NCBI GenBank assembly: GCA_021030915.1
Contig: JAGEMR010000010.1
Span: 248,001 to 312,000 of the forward strand
From: Astrothelium macrocarpum
Lineage: Eukaryota; Ascomycota; Dothideomycetes; Trypetheliales; Trypetheliaceae
Direction of reading: 5' to 3'
DNA length: 64,000 bases
Below the pieces are notes generated by a model. The model saw nothing but the letters and a program-made list of their open reading frames with translations, did no database searches and was not told the origin of the DNA. The translations under genes were made by a program, and so were the position numbers. Below, one piece after another: positions 12,216 to 21,405 of the stretch (position 1 is its first letter; each line of letters opens with the position of its first letter).

Positions 12216-13601
12216 CTACATTAACGACGCAAAGCCAACCACCAAAACAACAAGAATTAAAACATGGATTTTGTCAGCTAATCTTGTTCCATTGCTCTGT
12301 TTTGACACTGTTGGAGCAGGGGTTGTTGATGACGCTGCAGTTGACTCTGCTCCGGAAGCAGATTCCGATTGGCTGGCGGGAGTCCCATTGGAATTGACTG
12401 CTACGGCAGAGCCGGATACCGTTGAAGAGCTCGTGCTTGTTGAACCTGGGTTTGAAGATGAAGTGACAGCCTTAACTCCGAAGCCGACGCGATTTTGATC
12501 GTAGTCAAAGACTGTGTAAACGTTTTTCAGAAAAACGTCTCCGGTAAGCCAACGGTTTGGGCCAAACGTTTCCAGGCCGATGATTTTACTACCGCAAGTA
12601 TTGCCTCCATCTGTCGTGTCACCGACGATATCCTGGTAAGAGATGTTGTAGTTGACATTGGATATGGAAATCTGGACGGTAGATTGTGTATCGCAAGGGA
12701 TTGTGAAAGTCTCGCCATTCTGCGATGACCCTGGAATAAGGGAGTGAATAGCCTGTGCATCAGAGGAAGGCATATAAATGAATGAGGTCCCTGTGTCAAG
12801 GATAGTGGTCCGAGATGATCCTATACTGGCTGGTTTGCCGTCAACACTGGCACCACCCACGGGAAGTTCCCAAAAATTCGAGTCTGCAACGGCTGTGATG
12901 TAGTTCAAATCGCCAGAATAGAAGTCCGTGTTGGGACTACCAAAATCAATCTCTCCGTCGTTTCCACTGGCATTGTGGACATCGCGAGAAAGATGAACCC
13001 CCCAGAGCTTAGATGGCACCAAATTTTGTTGGCTGAGGGAATTCATAAAGGTTGCATCACTCGCTGACGCTTGACCCAGACTCAGGATACCATCCATAGG
13101 ATAGTTTAGAAGATCAGAGCTTGCATTTGAAACAATACCAAAAGTCAAAGGGACAGTAAGACCTGCCACGGTGACATTGTCTGTTCCGAGAACACCATTC
13201 ACATTTCCAGTGCCGTAACCGACGTTGAAAGTAGTCGACGAAATCTTGAGTGAATCTGAGTCTGCAGTACCAAAGGTGTTGTGACTTTGACAAACTTGAA
13301 GGGTACAATCAGATCCATAAATCCAGCTTTGTGATCCGGTAGAATCTAAGAGCATGTAATACTGTGCTCCTTGTGACCCAAAGTTAACTACAACCATATA
13401 GCTAAGATCGTTGCCATCTTGATCGACCGCTGCACTATCAGATTGCTTCGGCTGCGTAGCATTCACAATGGCGTATCTGTTGTCTCGGATTCCAAGAACC
13501 GGGGTGGGTGTTGCTTTTTCTGGTGGACCGTAGACTGGCATGTATGGGTAGAAAGAGACCACTGTGGTGGCATGGCACAAAAGCAAGAGCAAGAAAGACA
13601 T
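12216..13601 (-). CDS. GPI-anchored pepsin-like aspartic protease with atypical first active-site motif
   Basis: Single exon, 461 residues, peptidase family A1. It has an N-terminal signal peptide (MSFLLLLLCHATTVVS), a propeptide-like segment, then the two-lobe protease. The second catalytic motif is canonical (ILDTGTSFIYMP). The flap Tyr is present (VGYGTG). The first motif reads LLDSTGSQSW: Asp is followed by Ser-Thr-Gly instead of Thr/Ser-Gly, so the Gly is displaced by one residue. A Ser/Thr-rich stalk and a hydrophobic C-terminus after SNGTRLADKIH predict a GPI anchor and a cell-wall or plasma-membrane location. Such secreted proteases act in nutrition or wall remodelling. Whether this one is catalytically active is uncertain because of the first motif. 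Confidence 0.93.
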   Translation of the reverse strand: MSFLLLLLCHATTVVSFYPYMPVYGPPEKATPTPVLGIRDNRYAIVNATQPKQSDSAAVDQDGNDLSYMVVVNFGSQGAQYYMLLDSTGSQSWIYGSDCTLQVCQSHNTFGTADSDSLKISSTTFNVGYGTGNVNGVLGTDNVTVAGLTVPLTFGIVSNASSDLLNYPMDGILSLGQASASDATFMNSLSQQNLVPSKLWGVHLSRDVHNASGNDGEIDFGSPNTDFYSGDLNYITAVADSNFWELPVGGASVDGKPASIGSSRTTILDTGTSFIYMPSSDAQAIHSLIPGSSQNGETFTIPCDTQSTVQISISNVNYNISYQDIVGDTTDGGNTCGSKIIGLETFGPNRWLTGDVFLKNVYTVFDYDQNRVGFGVKAVTSSSNPGSTSTSSSTVSGSAVAVNSNGTPASQSESASGAESTAASSTTPAPTVSKQSNGTRLADKIHVLILVVLVVGFASLM

Positions 13602-14352
13602 TTTTCGTTAACACTATGATCTGATAAAGTTTTGATGAATTCAAGTATTTAGCACGCAATCCAGGCTGAAAGCTATGATAAAAGCTTATCGTCTAGTCTT
13701 GAATTGGACGATGAGATGCTAACGATAACAAGATAGAAAACGAAATTATGTGAATCACATTGTAAAGAAGTCAGAAGGTGCCATGGCATCTCGAGATGTG
13801 CTACGCAAAAGAGCACGCCAGGAGAAACACGAGCTGTTATTGTTGCTGACCATATCTACAAAAGTGGGCGGTACAGCCAACCGTTTATTGATCGCCACGA
13901 TTAGCTACGCGTTAGGGGGGCCGGCGGGAATCATCTGCATCCACGGAGTAAGCTAATCCGGTTCCTGAAGTATATGCTTCGGCCGATGCTGTTTGGGTGG
14001 TTGGAAATGCTGGTGCGACAATGCGTCTCTTGGCAACTTCCGTGCCCCTGGATTACGTGATGTTTTCTCTGTACCAATGGTGCCAACAAATCAACAACAG
14101 ATCCCTTCGCCCTTTGAAACCTAACTTCCCCACCAAAACTTAATCGTAGAAGAAACGTCTTTTGATAGCACGGCCAGCCGCTTGGGTTAAAACTCAAACA
14201 AAATCGTTTTATTTTCGACACTTCCACCAGTTGTGTTGGCATTGCAAGAAAAACACTGCCTCGAAACATTCAGTGGATTGATACAGCCGAGTCCCTCTAT
14301 ACAGCTCTAATATCACAACAGATTGGAGCTGTGTACCTCACAGCCCGTCAAT
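13602..14352. other. Upstream region of the aspartic protease gene
   Basis: 751 bp between the 3' end of the NmrA-like gene and the start of the protease, both on the minus strand. It should hold the protease promoter and the NmrA-like 3' UTR. No supported coding or RNA feature. Confidence 0.45.
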
Positions 14353-15498
14353 TTAGGTTCTGACATAATTCTGGTGCCATGTATAGTCAGGATTGTCCTT
14401 GAGAAACTCTGTTATGAGCTCTTTGCCGTCTTTGGGCGTCCTGCTCAGCAACTCTCCCATAAGTGGTGACACCATCGCAGCCTCACCCTGTCTCAGACCT
14501 TCTAAAAGACTCACCCAAGCCTCGTAGAATCCTCGTGGCTTGCGTCCTTGGTTTTCGTCCATTGTAGTGGCCTTGGAAACGTACTCGGCTGGGTCAACAA
14601 ACTCGATTGTAACTTTGCGACCCGTCACTTCATTTATTGTGTCTACAACATCAACCAAGGTGTACGTTTTTGGGCCTGTCAACAGCACAATTTCGTTTTC
14701 ATGGCCACCCTTGATCATTAGCTTCGCTGTTGCTTCACCCAGCTCTTCACGTCCGGCATAAGCAATAGGCCCATCTGCACAGAGATATAGTTTCTGCTGG
14801 GGATCTGTTGGGTACCAACTAATGAAGCATGGAAAAGCATCCGCGTAAATGCCTTCACGGACAGAGGTGTAAGTGATTCCAGATCTAAAGTTCGTTGTCA
14901 GCGCGGGTCTGAATGTTTACAGTCTTTGACAAGAAAATTCGAACAACCTTCAACATTTCGGAAGATGAGACTTCAAACGAAGCGCTAAAGAACATCATTC
15001 AGGGATACTAGGGAGAAATGGAAAAGCCAGGTTTGTTAGATGTCTTTGTGCGACCAGAACGAAAGTCGGGCTTTTAGACCGATCCCAGACTTACTCTTTC
15101 AATAGTTTTTCGGTCTCTAAGTGAGCTTGCTGTAAGTCGATGATAGATGTTTCGTTCAGCCCGCCAAATGCCAAGCTGCTATAATACACGTGGCCAACGC
15201 CGACTTTCTTAGCCGCATCGATGACATTCTTGTGCATCACCATACGCTTCTCCGTATCGAATTCATTCGCAGAAACAAAGAACAGCTTCTTGATTCCAGC
15301 AAAAGCCTTCTCGAGGGAAGCTGGCTCTTTGTAGTCTGCTTGTCGGAACTCGACACCTTTGGCTATGAACTCGGCGGCACGAGATTTGGAGGAGGAAGAC
15401 ACAGCGATGCTAGATGGCTCAAGAAGGTTTAGAAGAGTATTGCAGAGACTATGGCCGAGACCGCCAGTAACTCCTGTAATTAGATATTGGGGAGCCAT
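14353..15498 (-). CDS. NmrA-like NAD(P)-binding oxidoreductase/regulator
   Basis: Atypical short-chain dehydrogenase of the NmrA/HSCARG/quinone-oxidoreductase-2 type. Exons are 15498-15095 and 14884-14353, 311 residues. The N-terminal Rossmann motif is TGVTGGLGHSL. The region KAFAGIKKLFFVSANE followed by HKNVIDAAKKVGVGHVYYSS is typical of the family, and the motif GITYTSVREGIYADAFP begins the second exon. A substrate such as a quinone, or a redox-sensing role, is possible; the sequence does not decide. The single intron (14885-15094) is 210 bp. It contains a strong internal branch site and acceptor (TCTAAC...CCCTAG at about 15008) that is not used in the coding model. Confidence 0.87.
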
Positions 15499-16373
15499 GG
15501 TGGATTGTACAAAGTATTCTTCGGGAAAAAAAAAGGTGTAATTTCAAGCTTCCTGTAAAATTTCAAAACTGCTTTTCGAGATTGAATTGGGTAAATATGC
15601 TCTGAAGAATCCAATAACTCGGTCTTCCTCCGCTGACAGTGTTGCTTCACGTTTACTATACAAAATGTATCCAATGAGGGGTATGGGCTTACTAATATGA
15701 GTAGGACTATGGGCATTTGTCATCAAATAATCTGTAAAAGTTTCGCGATCGTTCCATACGAATCAAGATGCTCGAAGCGGTGTAGAACAAATAATTATTC
15801 AAACAACACGGCTGTTTTGGTCTCTTAGGAAGATGCCGGTAAGAGCAGCGTCTCAGGCGTTGCTGATTGGTTGCCAAGACTCCGCAAAATAGATCTACAA
15901 ATGATAGAGATCCCTCTCAAAAAGAGCCAAGCGTTGCCCGTATCAAGACGCTTGGAAATTTTCAAAATAGAGAAAAGAACAAAACACCGTTGATTATTGT
16001 GGAGTATTGGACTTGGGAAAAGATTCAGAAATACCATCTCGTGCTATTCCCTGACTATGCAAGCTAGATGCTAAAGCCAAGAGACTTGCGCATATGTGTT
16101 CATTAATGAAGAACCTTTGAACGGCCATATACAACGCCTCAGCCAATGGTGGCCAAGCTTACTTGCAATAGTGTGCTAGTTTGTGAAGAGACGGATACGT
16201 ACTGATAGCGCTTGAAGCTGTTAAAAATGTGGTACCACACTATTCTTAGAATTATAGTGCATTATATTTCAACGGAAACATGGCCTGAGACGAGAAGACA
16301 AAGGCAACAATTATGTAACGATTTTAGAAAATCCTATAAGGAATCTGTGCATTTGCGATACCTTTGAGACAGT
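15499..16373. other. Gene-free AT-rich stretch
   Basis: 875 bp with no supported gene, lying between the NmrA-like start and the 3' break of the histidine-phosphatase remnant. If the phosphatase gene was once complete, its lost 3' half would have lain here. I recognise no residue of it. Confidence 0.45.
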
Positions 16374-16717
16374 TTAGGCATATGAGCGTGTATTGACCCT
16401 ACCATTGTCCACAAGCAAGCTCTCTGCATCACCAAATAGAAGCTTGAATGTAGTTTGCGCGCGCACGGGAGCACTGACGAAAATGTGCTCAAGTTGAGAT
16501 GGATCAATCAATTTGCCAGGGCCAACGAGGAGCTCTCCGGTCCCCAGCGCCTGTTTCTCTCCTCTCATCATCAACTCAAGTTCTGTTATTCCTGCGTATC
16601 GGCCGTTGATAGTCCATTCGCTTTCGCCATACAATCCATGAGCCGTTGAAGCTTGAGCAGTCAAAGTGGGATTGCAGGGCATACCATGGCGACCTAGGAA
16701 CACGCGCGGAGTGCCGT
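16374..16717 (-). pseudogene. Decayed SHB17-type histidine phosphatase fragment
   Basis: Resembles the N-terminal third of fungal Shb17-like sedoheptulose-1,7-bisphosphatases (histidine phosphatase superfamily). TPRVFLGRHG precedes GESEWTINGRYAGITELEL, GTGELLVGPGKLIDP and RAQTTFKLLFG. Three defects are visible. There is no ATG: an in-frame TGA lies only six codons before TPRVF. The RHG and GESEW halves are separated by 57 bp that starts with a good donor (G|GTATGC) but ends in TG where an AG acceptor is expected. The frame then stops shortly after LLFG, losing the rest of the enzyme including the distal catalytic His. It lies head-to-head with an intact SBPase-like gene of an unrelated fold. 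Confidence 0.72.
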
Positions 16718-16916
16718 TGGAGCTGTGTCAGCCCTAGGCTACAAATTGGCATCGATCCACATATCTGTAAATGCTATCCTTCAGCCAATGGCATCTTCGT
16801 ATCATCATTACATCTTCAATATCTAGACTATCTTCTACACACGCCTATCCAGCCCTTACCGTGTAGCATTTGAAGTTCGACGTAAGTCTAGCACCCAATC
16901 GTATAACACCAGAAAT
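16718..16916. promoter_or_regulatory. Intergenic region between phosphatase remnant and SBPase-like gene
   Basis: About 200 bp between two head-to-head coding regions. It would originally have served as a shared promoter. No specific motif is claimed. Confidence 0.4.
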
Positions 16917-17933
16917 ATGCTAATGTTACTGCAAGGGTATTCAATGGCAGACGGCGCCAGCGGCTCGGGCCTCGAACTTATTCACAGAAGCTTAAATTTA
17001 CCACAGCGTCCATCGCTGCGCGACTCAGTAATACCTACTCTGATACGATGCATCTCCTTAATAGGCGATGCTCTACGAGACTCACCTCGTGTGGCTTTGG
17101 TCGGAACAGCAAATGCCTTTGGAGATGACCAATTGAACGTCGATGTCCTTGCCGAACGTATTATTCGTTCCGAAGTCGCGGCAAACTGTCCTACAGTTAT
17201 GACGGCGAGCAGCGAAGAGGAGCCTGTTGAGAAACACATGAGAGATGGAGATAGCGGCAAGGCCTCGGGCAAGTGTGAGCAATATACCATAGCGTTCGAT
17301 CCTCTGGACGGCAGCTCTATAATCGCTCCCAACTGGACTGTTGGCACAATCATTGGTATCTGGGATGGAGACTCGGCGTTAAATCAGAAGCCTGCTGAAG
17401 GACAAGTCGCGGCAATTCTTGGGGTCTACGGGCCGCGCACTTCTATTGTACTTGCTGTAAGAGCTCCGGCAGTCACTTGCATCGAGATCGGAATCAGCAA
17501 TAGAGGATATGAAATTATTCGTCCGAAGGTGCAGCTGCTCGAAGAGCCATTCAAAACACGTTACTTTGCCCCGGCCAACCTTCGAGCATCGGCGGAAGAT
17601 AATGATTATGAACGACTTATTACACATTACATGCAACAAAAGTATACTCTACGTTACAGTGGGGGCTTGGTACCAGACGTTGTTCATACTCTTGTTAAGG
17701 GGCACGGTATTTATATCTCGCCTGTTACTGCTAAGAGCAAGGCTAAACTCCGGAAACTATATGAACTAGCACCGATTGCTCTCATCATTGAGTGCGCTGG
17801 CGGAGCTGCGCTTGATCCGGCAAGTGGCAAGAGTATACTGGAGAGCCCGATTGAATACTGTGATGAGCGCGCGGGCCTCGTCTGTGGAAATAAAGAAGAG
17901 GTGGAATTCGCAAAGCTATCACTTGTAAAGTGA
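16917..17933 (+). CDS. Sedoheptulose-1,7-bisphosphatase-like enzyme (FBPase superfamily)
   Basis: Class I FBPase-fold sugar bisphosphatase, single exon, 338 residues. Metal and phosphate motifs are present: TASSEEE, FDPLDGSS and NVDVLAERI. The signature YTLRYSGGLVPDV followed by KAKLRKLYELAPIALIIECAGG matches sedoheptulose-bisphosphatases of the plant/algal type rather than true FBPase, which has Gly-Ser-Met-Val-Ala-Asp at this point. The likely reaction is removal of the 1-phosphate of sedoheptulose-1,7-bisphosphate, feeding the non-oxidative pentose phosphate pathway. The start could be the Met at 16917 or the one at 16944 (MADGASGSG). No targeting peptide is evident, so cytosolic. Function is inferred from motif class. 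Confidence 0.85.
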   Translation: MLMLLQGYSMADGASGSGLELIHRSLNLPQRPSLRDSVIPTLIRCISLIGDALRDSPRVALVGTANAFGDDQLNVDVLAERIIRSEVAANCPTVMTASSEEEPVEKHMRDGDSGKASGKCEQYTIAFDPLDGSSIIAPNWTVGTIIGIWDGDSALNQKPAEGQVAAILGVYGPRTSIVLAVRAPAVTCIEIGISNRGYEIIRPKVQLLEEPFKTRYFAPANLRASAEDNDYERLITHYMQQKYTLRYSGGLVPDVVHTLVKGHGIYISPVTAKSKAKLRKLYELAPIALIIECAGGAALDPASGKSILESPIEYCDERAGLVCGNKEEVEFAKLSLVK

Positions 17934-18539
17934 TCTCATTTCCGGAATTAGGTTTACCACACTGAGAATGCCTACGTCTATCCTATTATGATGTTGTACT
18001 GTCTCTCTAATTCTGAGACCATCTGGTGTCGTCGAGTCGATGGTACATGTGCTCTCATGGAGTGGTGCAAAGAAGCAGGCATGAATAGGCGGCATCGTTC
18101 GTGCCCATTCATATTACACCTCCCGACGATGGAATGCCCAATCATCTTCTGGAAGGAGACTTTACATGAAGAACGACTGAGCATATGGGCGAAAGAAGAC
18201 GAGGGCAAGCAAAATATTGCCTCGATCGATACTTCAGCGATGCACAACGTATCTCGCTATGTGAGCAGTTACAAAGCAAATATCAAGATAGTTCGGCATA
18301 CAAACGCTTTCGTGAAGGTGGAGCATGAATGGTTTGTATGAAACATCGAGGGTGCGAAAGAATATATGGGTTCACCCTGGTTTGGGACGACGAGTGATAC
18401 TCTCGAATCTCAGATTTTCCAGATCGAAATCATCCTGTTGTGGATGGAAGAAGTCATTGAAGGAACTCAGATTTTGATCGACTTGATAGGATGCTGAGCT
18501 TGCTTAACAATCCATTAGCTAATTGACTCTTTTGAGCAG
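17934..18539 (+). other. Probable decayed upstream part of the CorA-like remnant
   Basis: Contains a 117-codon frame (17988-18341). It continues in the same frame beyond one stop (TGA 18339-18341) up to about 18500. No family was recognised. A CTAAT branch-like site and a CAG acceptor at 18538-18539 end the stretch, suggesting the downstream fragment was an internal or last exon. I could not find a donor that joins the pieces in frame. Confidence 0.35.
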
Positions 18540-18866
18540 TACTTCAACAAGATGTCTCGGATCAATAGCAGAACCACTAGCAAAATCGCCGAGGAAACCC
18601 AGCAGGAAGCCATCTCGATACGAACGATCGCCCGAGTCACAGTGTTTTTTCTGCCGGCTACTTTCAGTTCCTCATTCTTTGATGTTACAATCTTCCAGCC
18701 AGGAGTATTTTCAGGGTTATCGTTCGTTTGGATATATTTTGTGGTGGTCATTCTCTTGACGAACGCCGTTCTAGGAATTTGGTACATTTGGCTTCAGGCC
18801 AGGTTGAGGCGCATGGGAGTCAGCGAGGCGCATCGCTTCCTCGAATTCTCCTCTCGAGTACCCTAA
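18540..18866 (+). pseudogene. CorA-like transporter C-terminal fragment
   Basis: The exon opens after a CAG acceptor and reads YFNKMSRINSRTTSKIAEE, then ISIRTIARVTVFFLPATF, then a second hydrophobic span (LSFVWIYFVVVILLTNAVLG). This is the layout of the C-terminal two-helix membrane domain of fungal CorA-like/ankyrin-CorA proteins, where the first helix follows a T(I/L)xxLTxxFLPAT motif. The large soluble N-terminal part expected for such proteins is missing or interrupted by stops. It could alternatively be the last exon of a gene whose upstream exons I fail to resolve. Confidence 0.5.
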
Positions 18867-20280
18867 GCTCTTGATTGATTATCCATCGGTTTTGTCGGTA
18901 CCTGAGTAACTCGCAGGAATCTCTTGCCATACAGTCGTGTCGAAAATCAATCCCCGATCGCGCGTTTCGTCTTTTTTTGGAATTGGAAAAAACAGCCCTT
19001 CAAATCTCAACAAATTTGTATATCTTTTTAGTTGGCGGATCATTTGGAATTTAGTGACCGTAATCTTGTGGAGAGTTGGCATTGAAAATGGAGATATAAG
19101 AGCTGTTATTTAATAAAAGTGAAATGCGGAAGTGAGACTGAGCGAAAGGTTGAGCAGATATAAAACAAACACTTGGTGAAGAGAACAAAGCTGCGTAAAG
19201 GGGGACGGGTAGCTACGAACTTTCGAATAAATATGGGCAATGATGGTCGATGGTAGTATCGGATGTTTGTTGACTTTTCTAGGTATTCATGGTATGATTG
19301 ATGACGAGGCTATTGCGCATGAAAATAACATAGACATACCAATTACAATCTTTGAGATTTATTGATTCTATCATCTATATAATTACTTTCTGTTATTCTG
19401 GCTCAGAATCCTTGATTAATAACTGGAAATATAAAATAAATAGTAGTAAGCTTGTCGGAGTCGGTTCTAAATGCCTCACGAGGCTGATTACGTAAAGTCC
19501 TTGGCATGGTCGGCTTATGGGCACTCCGTGTCTTTGGAAACTGGTTAGCTGAACGCCTGAGGGGACCCGAAAATTGTTGAGGATCCGGCGGGACAAGCGT
19601 AGGTGCGTAAGATTCGTAATATACTGGAGACGTACAAAGTGCTGTCTGACCGGCCATGTTTCGTGGCCAAGGCATCAGGGGATCAATATCGTAGTCTTCA
19701 TTCAGGGAATGGCAACGTTCTCAGACCACTCGCGTGCGAAATTGCGGGGAAGCCTGTCCAGACCCATGCTGGCTTATAGGGATAGGTACATCTTGAGATG
19801 AGAGAACATCTTTTGTGTACACGCATGCGACGGTGAAATGTTTTTGGCTGTCTGTCGGAGTTGTCAACGTAGTGCCAAACATGGGGAACGGATTTAGGAC
19901 CCACAATTTCCTCGTTCTCAAGGTTGGCGGCTTATCGGAGCTTCTCGGTACGTACCGATATAACGCCAGGGACCGGGATGACAGCTTATTGGTACCGGAA
20001 TAGGTGTTGTACGGGAAGTTCTGCTCACCGTCCCCCAAACCAGATTGTATGCATGGCCAAGCCATCGCCCAAGCTGCGTTAACGTGAGACGGGTCTAGAT
20101 AAATCCTACGCTTGCTGCTGTAGACATTCACTCGTAAGACAATCCATTGCAACTTCCCGGCTTCATCCACTTCGTCCACCCTTTGACTGCGCAGCCCATT
20201 CATCACTTGACAAGCTACCTAGATTCTTACCTAGGCCCTTTGGAATTCCCATTCTCTCCTTCAATTATTATTACTGCAAC
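18867..20280. other. Gene-free stretch and upstream region of the AIM34-like gene
   Basis: About 1.4 kb. Minus-strand frames of 90 and 161 codons (19403-19675, 19721-20206) show no family features, and the larger one overlaps the AIM34-like promoter. Bases 19370-19450 are notably AT-rich. No RNA gene or repeat was recognised. Confidence 0.45.
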
Positions 20281-21082
20281 ATGGCTGCCTCAAGAGCATC
20301 GTCGTTACGAACTCTTACCAAGCTCACAGCGACCCAATCCCGTCATCTCCATATGACAGGTCCATCCACATTTCCATCTCCAATGCTGACATCTGAGCGC
20401 CCCGCCTTCAACCTCCCCACAGACATTGCTGGACTCCGCGCAGAGTGTCAAAAGCGGAGTCTTCCAGTCACCGGCACCAGGGCAGAGGTAAGATTCATCT
20501 CGAGTCTACTATTGGTAAAATTGAAAAGGTTCATGCTAACGCTTCTATTTCAAATAGCTCCGGGATCGTGTCTCCGCCGACGAGCTCATCAAATCCCGGA
20601 GCTTCAGCACCGCCATCAACACCACCCACCGTCCCTCCGCTCCCACCTCATCAAGCAACGCCTCGATGCCCGCTCGCCACTTCAACACCAGCCGCGCGCT
20701 CAAAGCCGTCAACGACAGCTCCACCGTCGACTTTGCCTACCTGCCCCGCTTCGAGCCCGAGAGCGCTTCAGAAGCGCACACCCGCGTTCCGCTCGCGCCG
20801 GACGCGCAATTCAGCCAGCCCAACGAGTTCGTGGAGGATGCTGCGGTGCACCGGCCCGAGATCAGCACCAGTTCGGCGGACATCCCGCACAACGTGGCGT
20901 CCATGGCAGAGGTACATGACAATTCCGCCGCCGATATCGATTATCACCGCCTTGCTGACGTCGTGTCCGGTGCTGCTAGTAAACTCGCGGGCGCGACGGC
21001 CAAGGAGGGGACGTGGCGGCAGGTGTGGGATGGGTTTCTGGATGATTTGCTCGGTCCCAAGTCTGGTCCAAAGGCGATTTGA
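20281..21082 (+). CDS. AIM34: Aim34-like mitochondrial SAP-domain protein
   Basis: Exons are 20281-20487 and 20558-21082, joined in phase 0 across a 70 bp intron (branch GCTAAC, TAG), giving 243 residues. The N-terminus is Ser/Arg-rich without acidic residues (MAASRASSLRTLTKLTATQ), a probable mitochondrial presequence. A SAP-like helix-extension-helix spans the junction: LPTDIAGLRAECQKRSL, then GTRAELRDRVSADEL. A second presequence-like stretch, MPARHFNTSRALKAV, lies at about residue 106. The C-terminus is conserved-looking (TWRQVWDGFLDDLLG). SAP motifs bind nucleic acid, and in yeast Aim34 affects mitochondrial inheritance. The family assignment rests on domain and context. The second exon is GC-rich. 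Confidence 0.78.
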
Positions 21083-21405
21083 ATGAGTCAAGGTGGTTCA
21101 TTGGCAAGGGCGATTACTGATGGGTAGGTTTCAGCAAGAACCAGAACATGGCGGTTGGCTTTTCCTCTATGATCGGAGTCCTTTTCTTCGTGGGGTTCTT
21201 TGGCATTATCAGTCGGATGCATTCGCTGTCTCGAACTGTTTGGGCTGACGTGATGACGCTCCTTCGTCTTCGACTGGTCAAGACGTATGTAGAGCCAGTG
21301 CAACAAATTTAAATATTTGTTTGTAAATCCTTCTCTGATCATCGTTTTCCGTGAATCGTGCGGCCTGCCATGCATTCCTTTCGTCTACACATCATGTTTA
21401 TTAGA
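21083..21405. other. Convergent 3' region AIM34 / FOL3
   Basis: 323 bp between converging stop codons. No supported feature beyond the two 3' UTRs. Confidence 0.5.

Noticed and set aside
19721..20206. 161-codon minus-strand frame
   Set aside because: No recognisable domain, overlaps the AIM34-like promoter, and lacks similarity I can recall.
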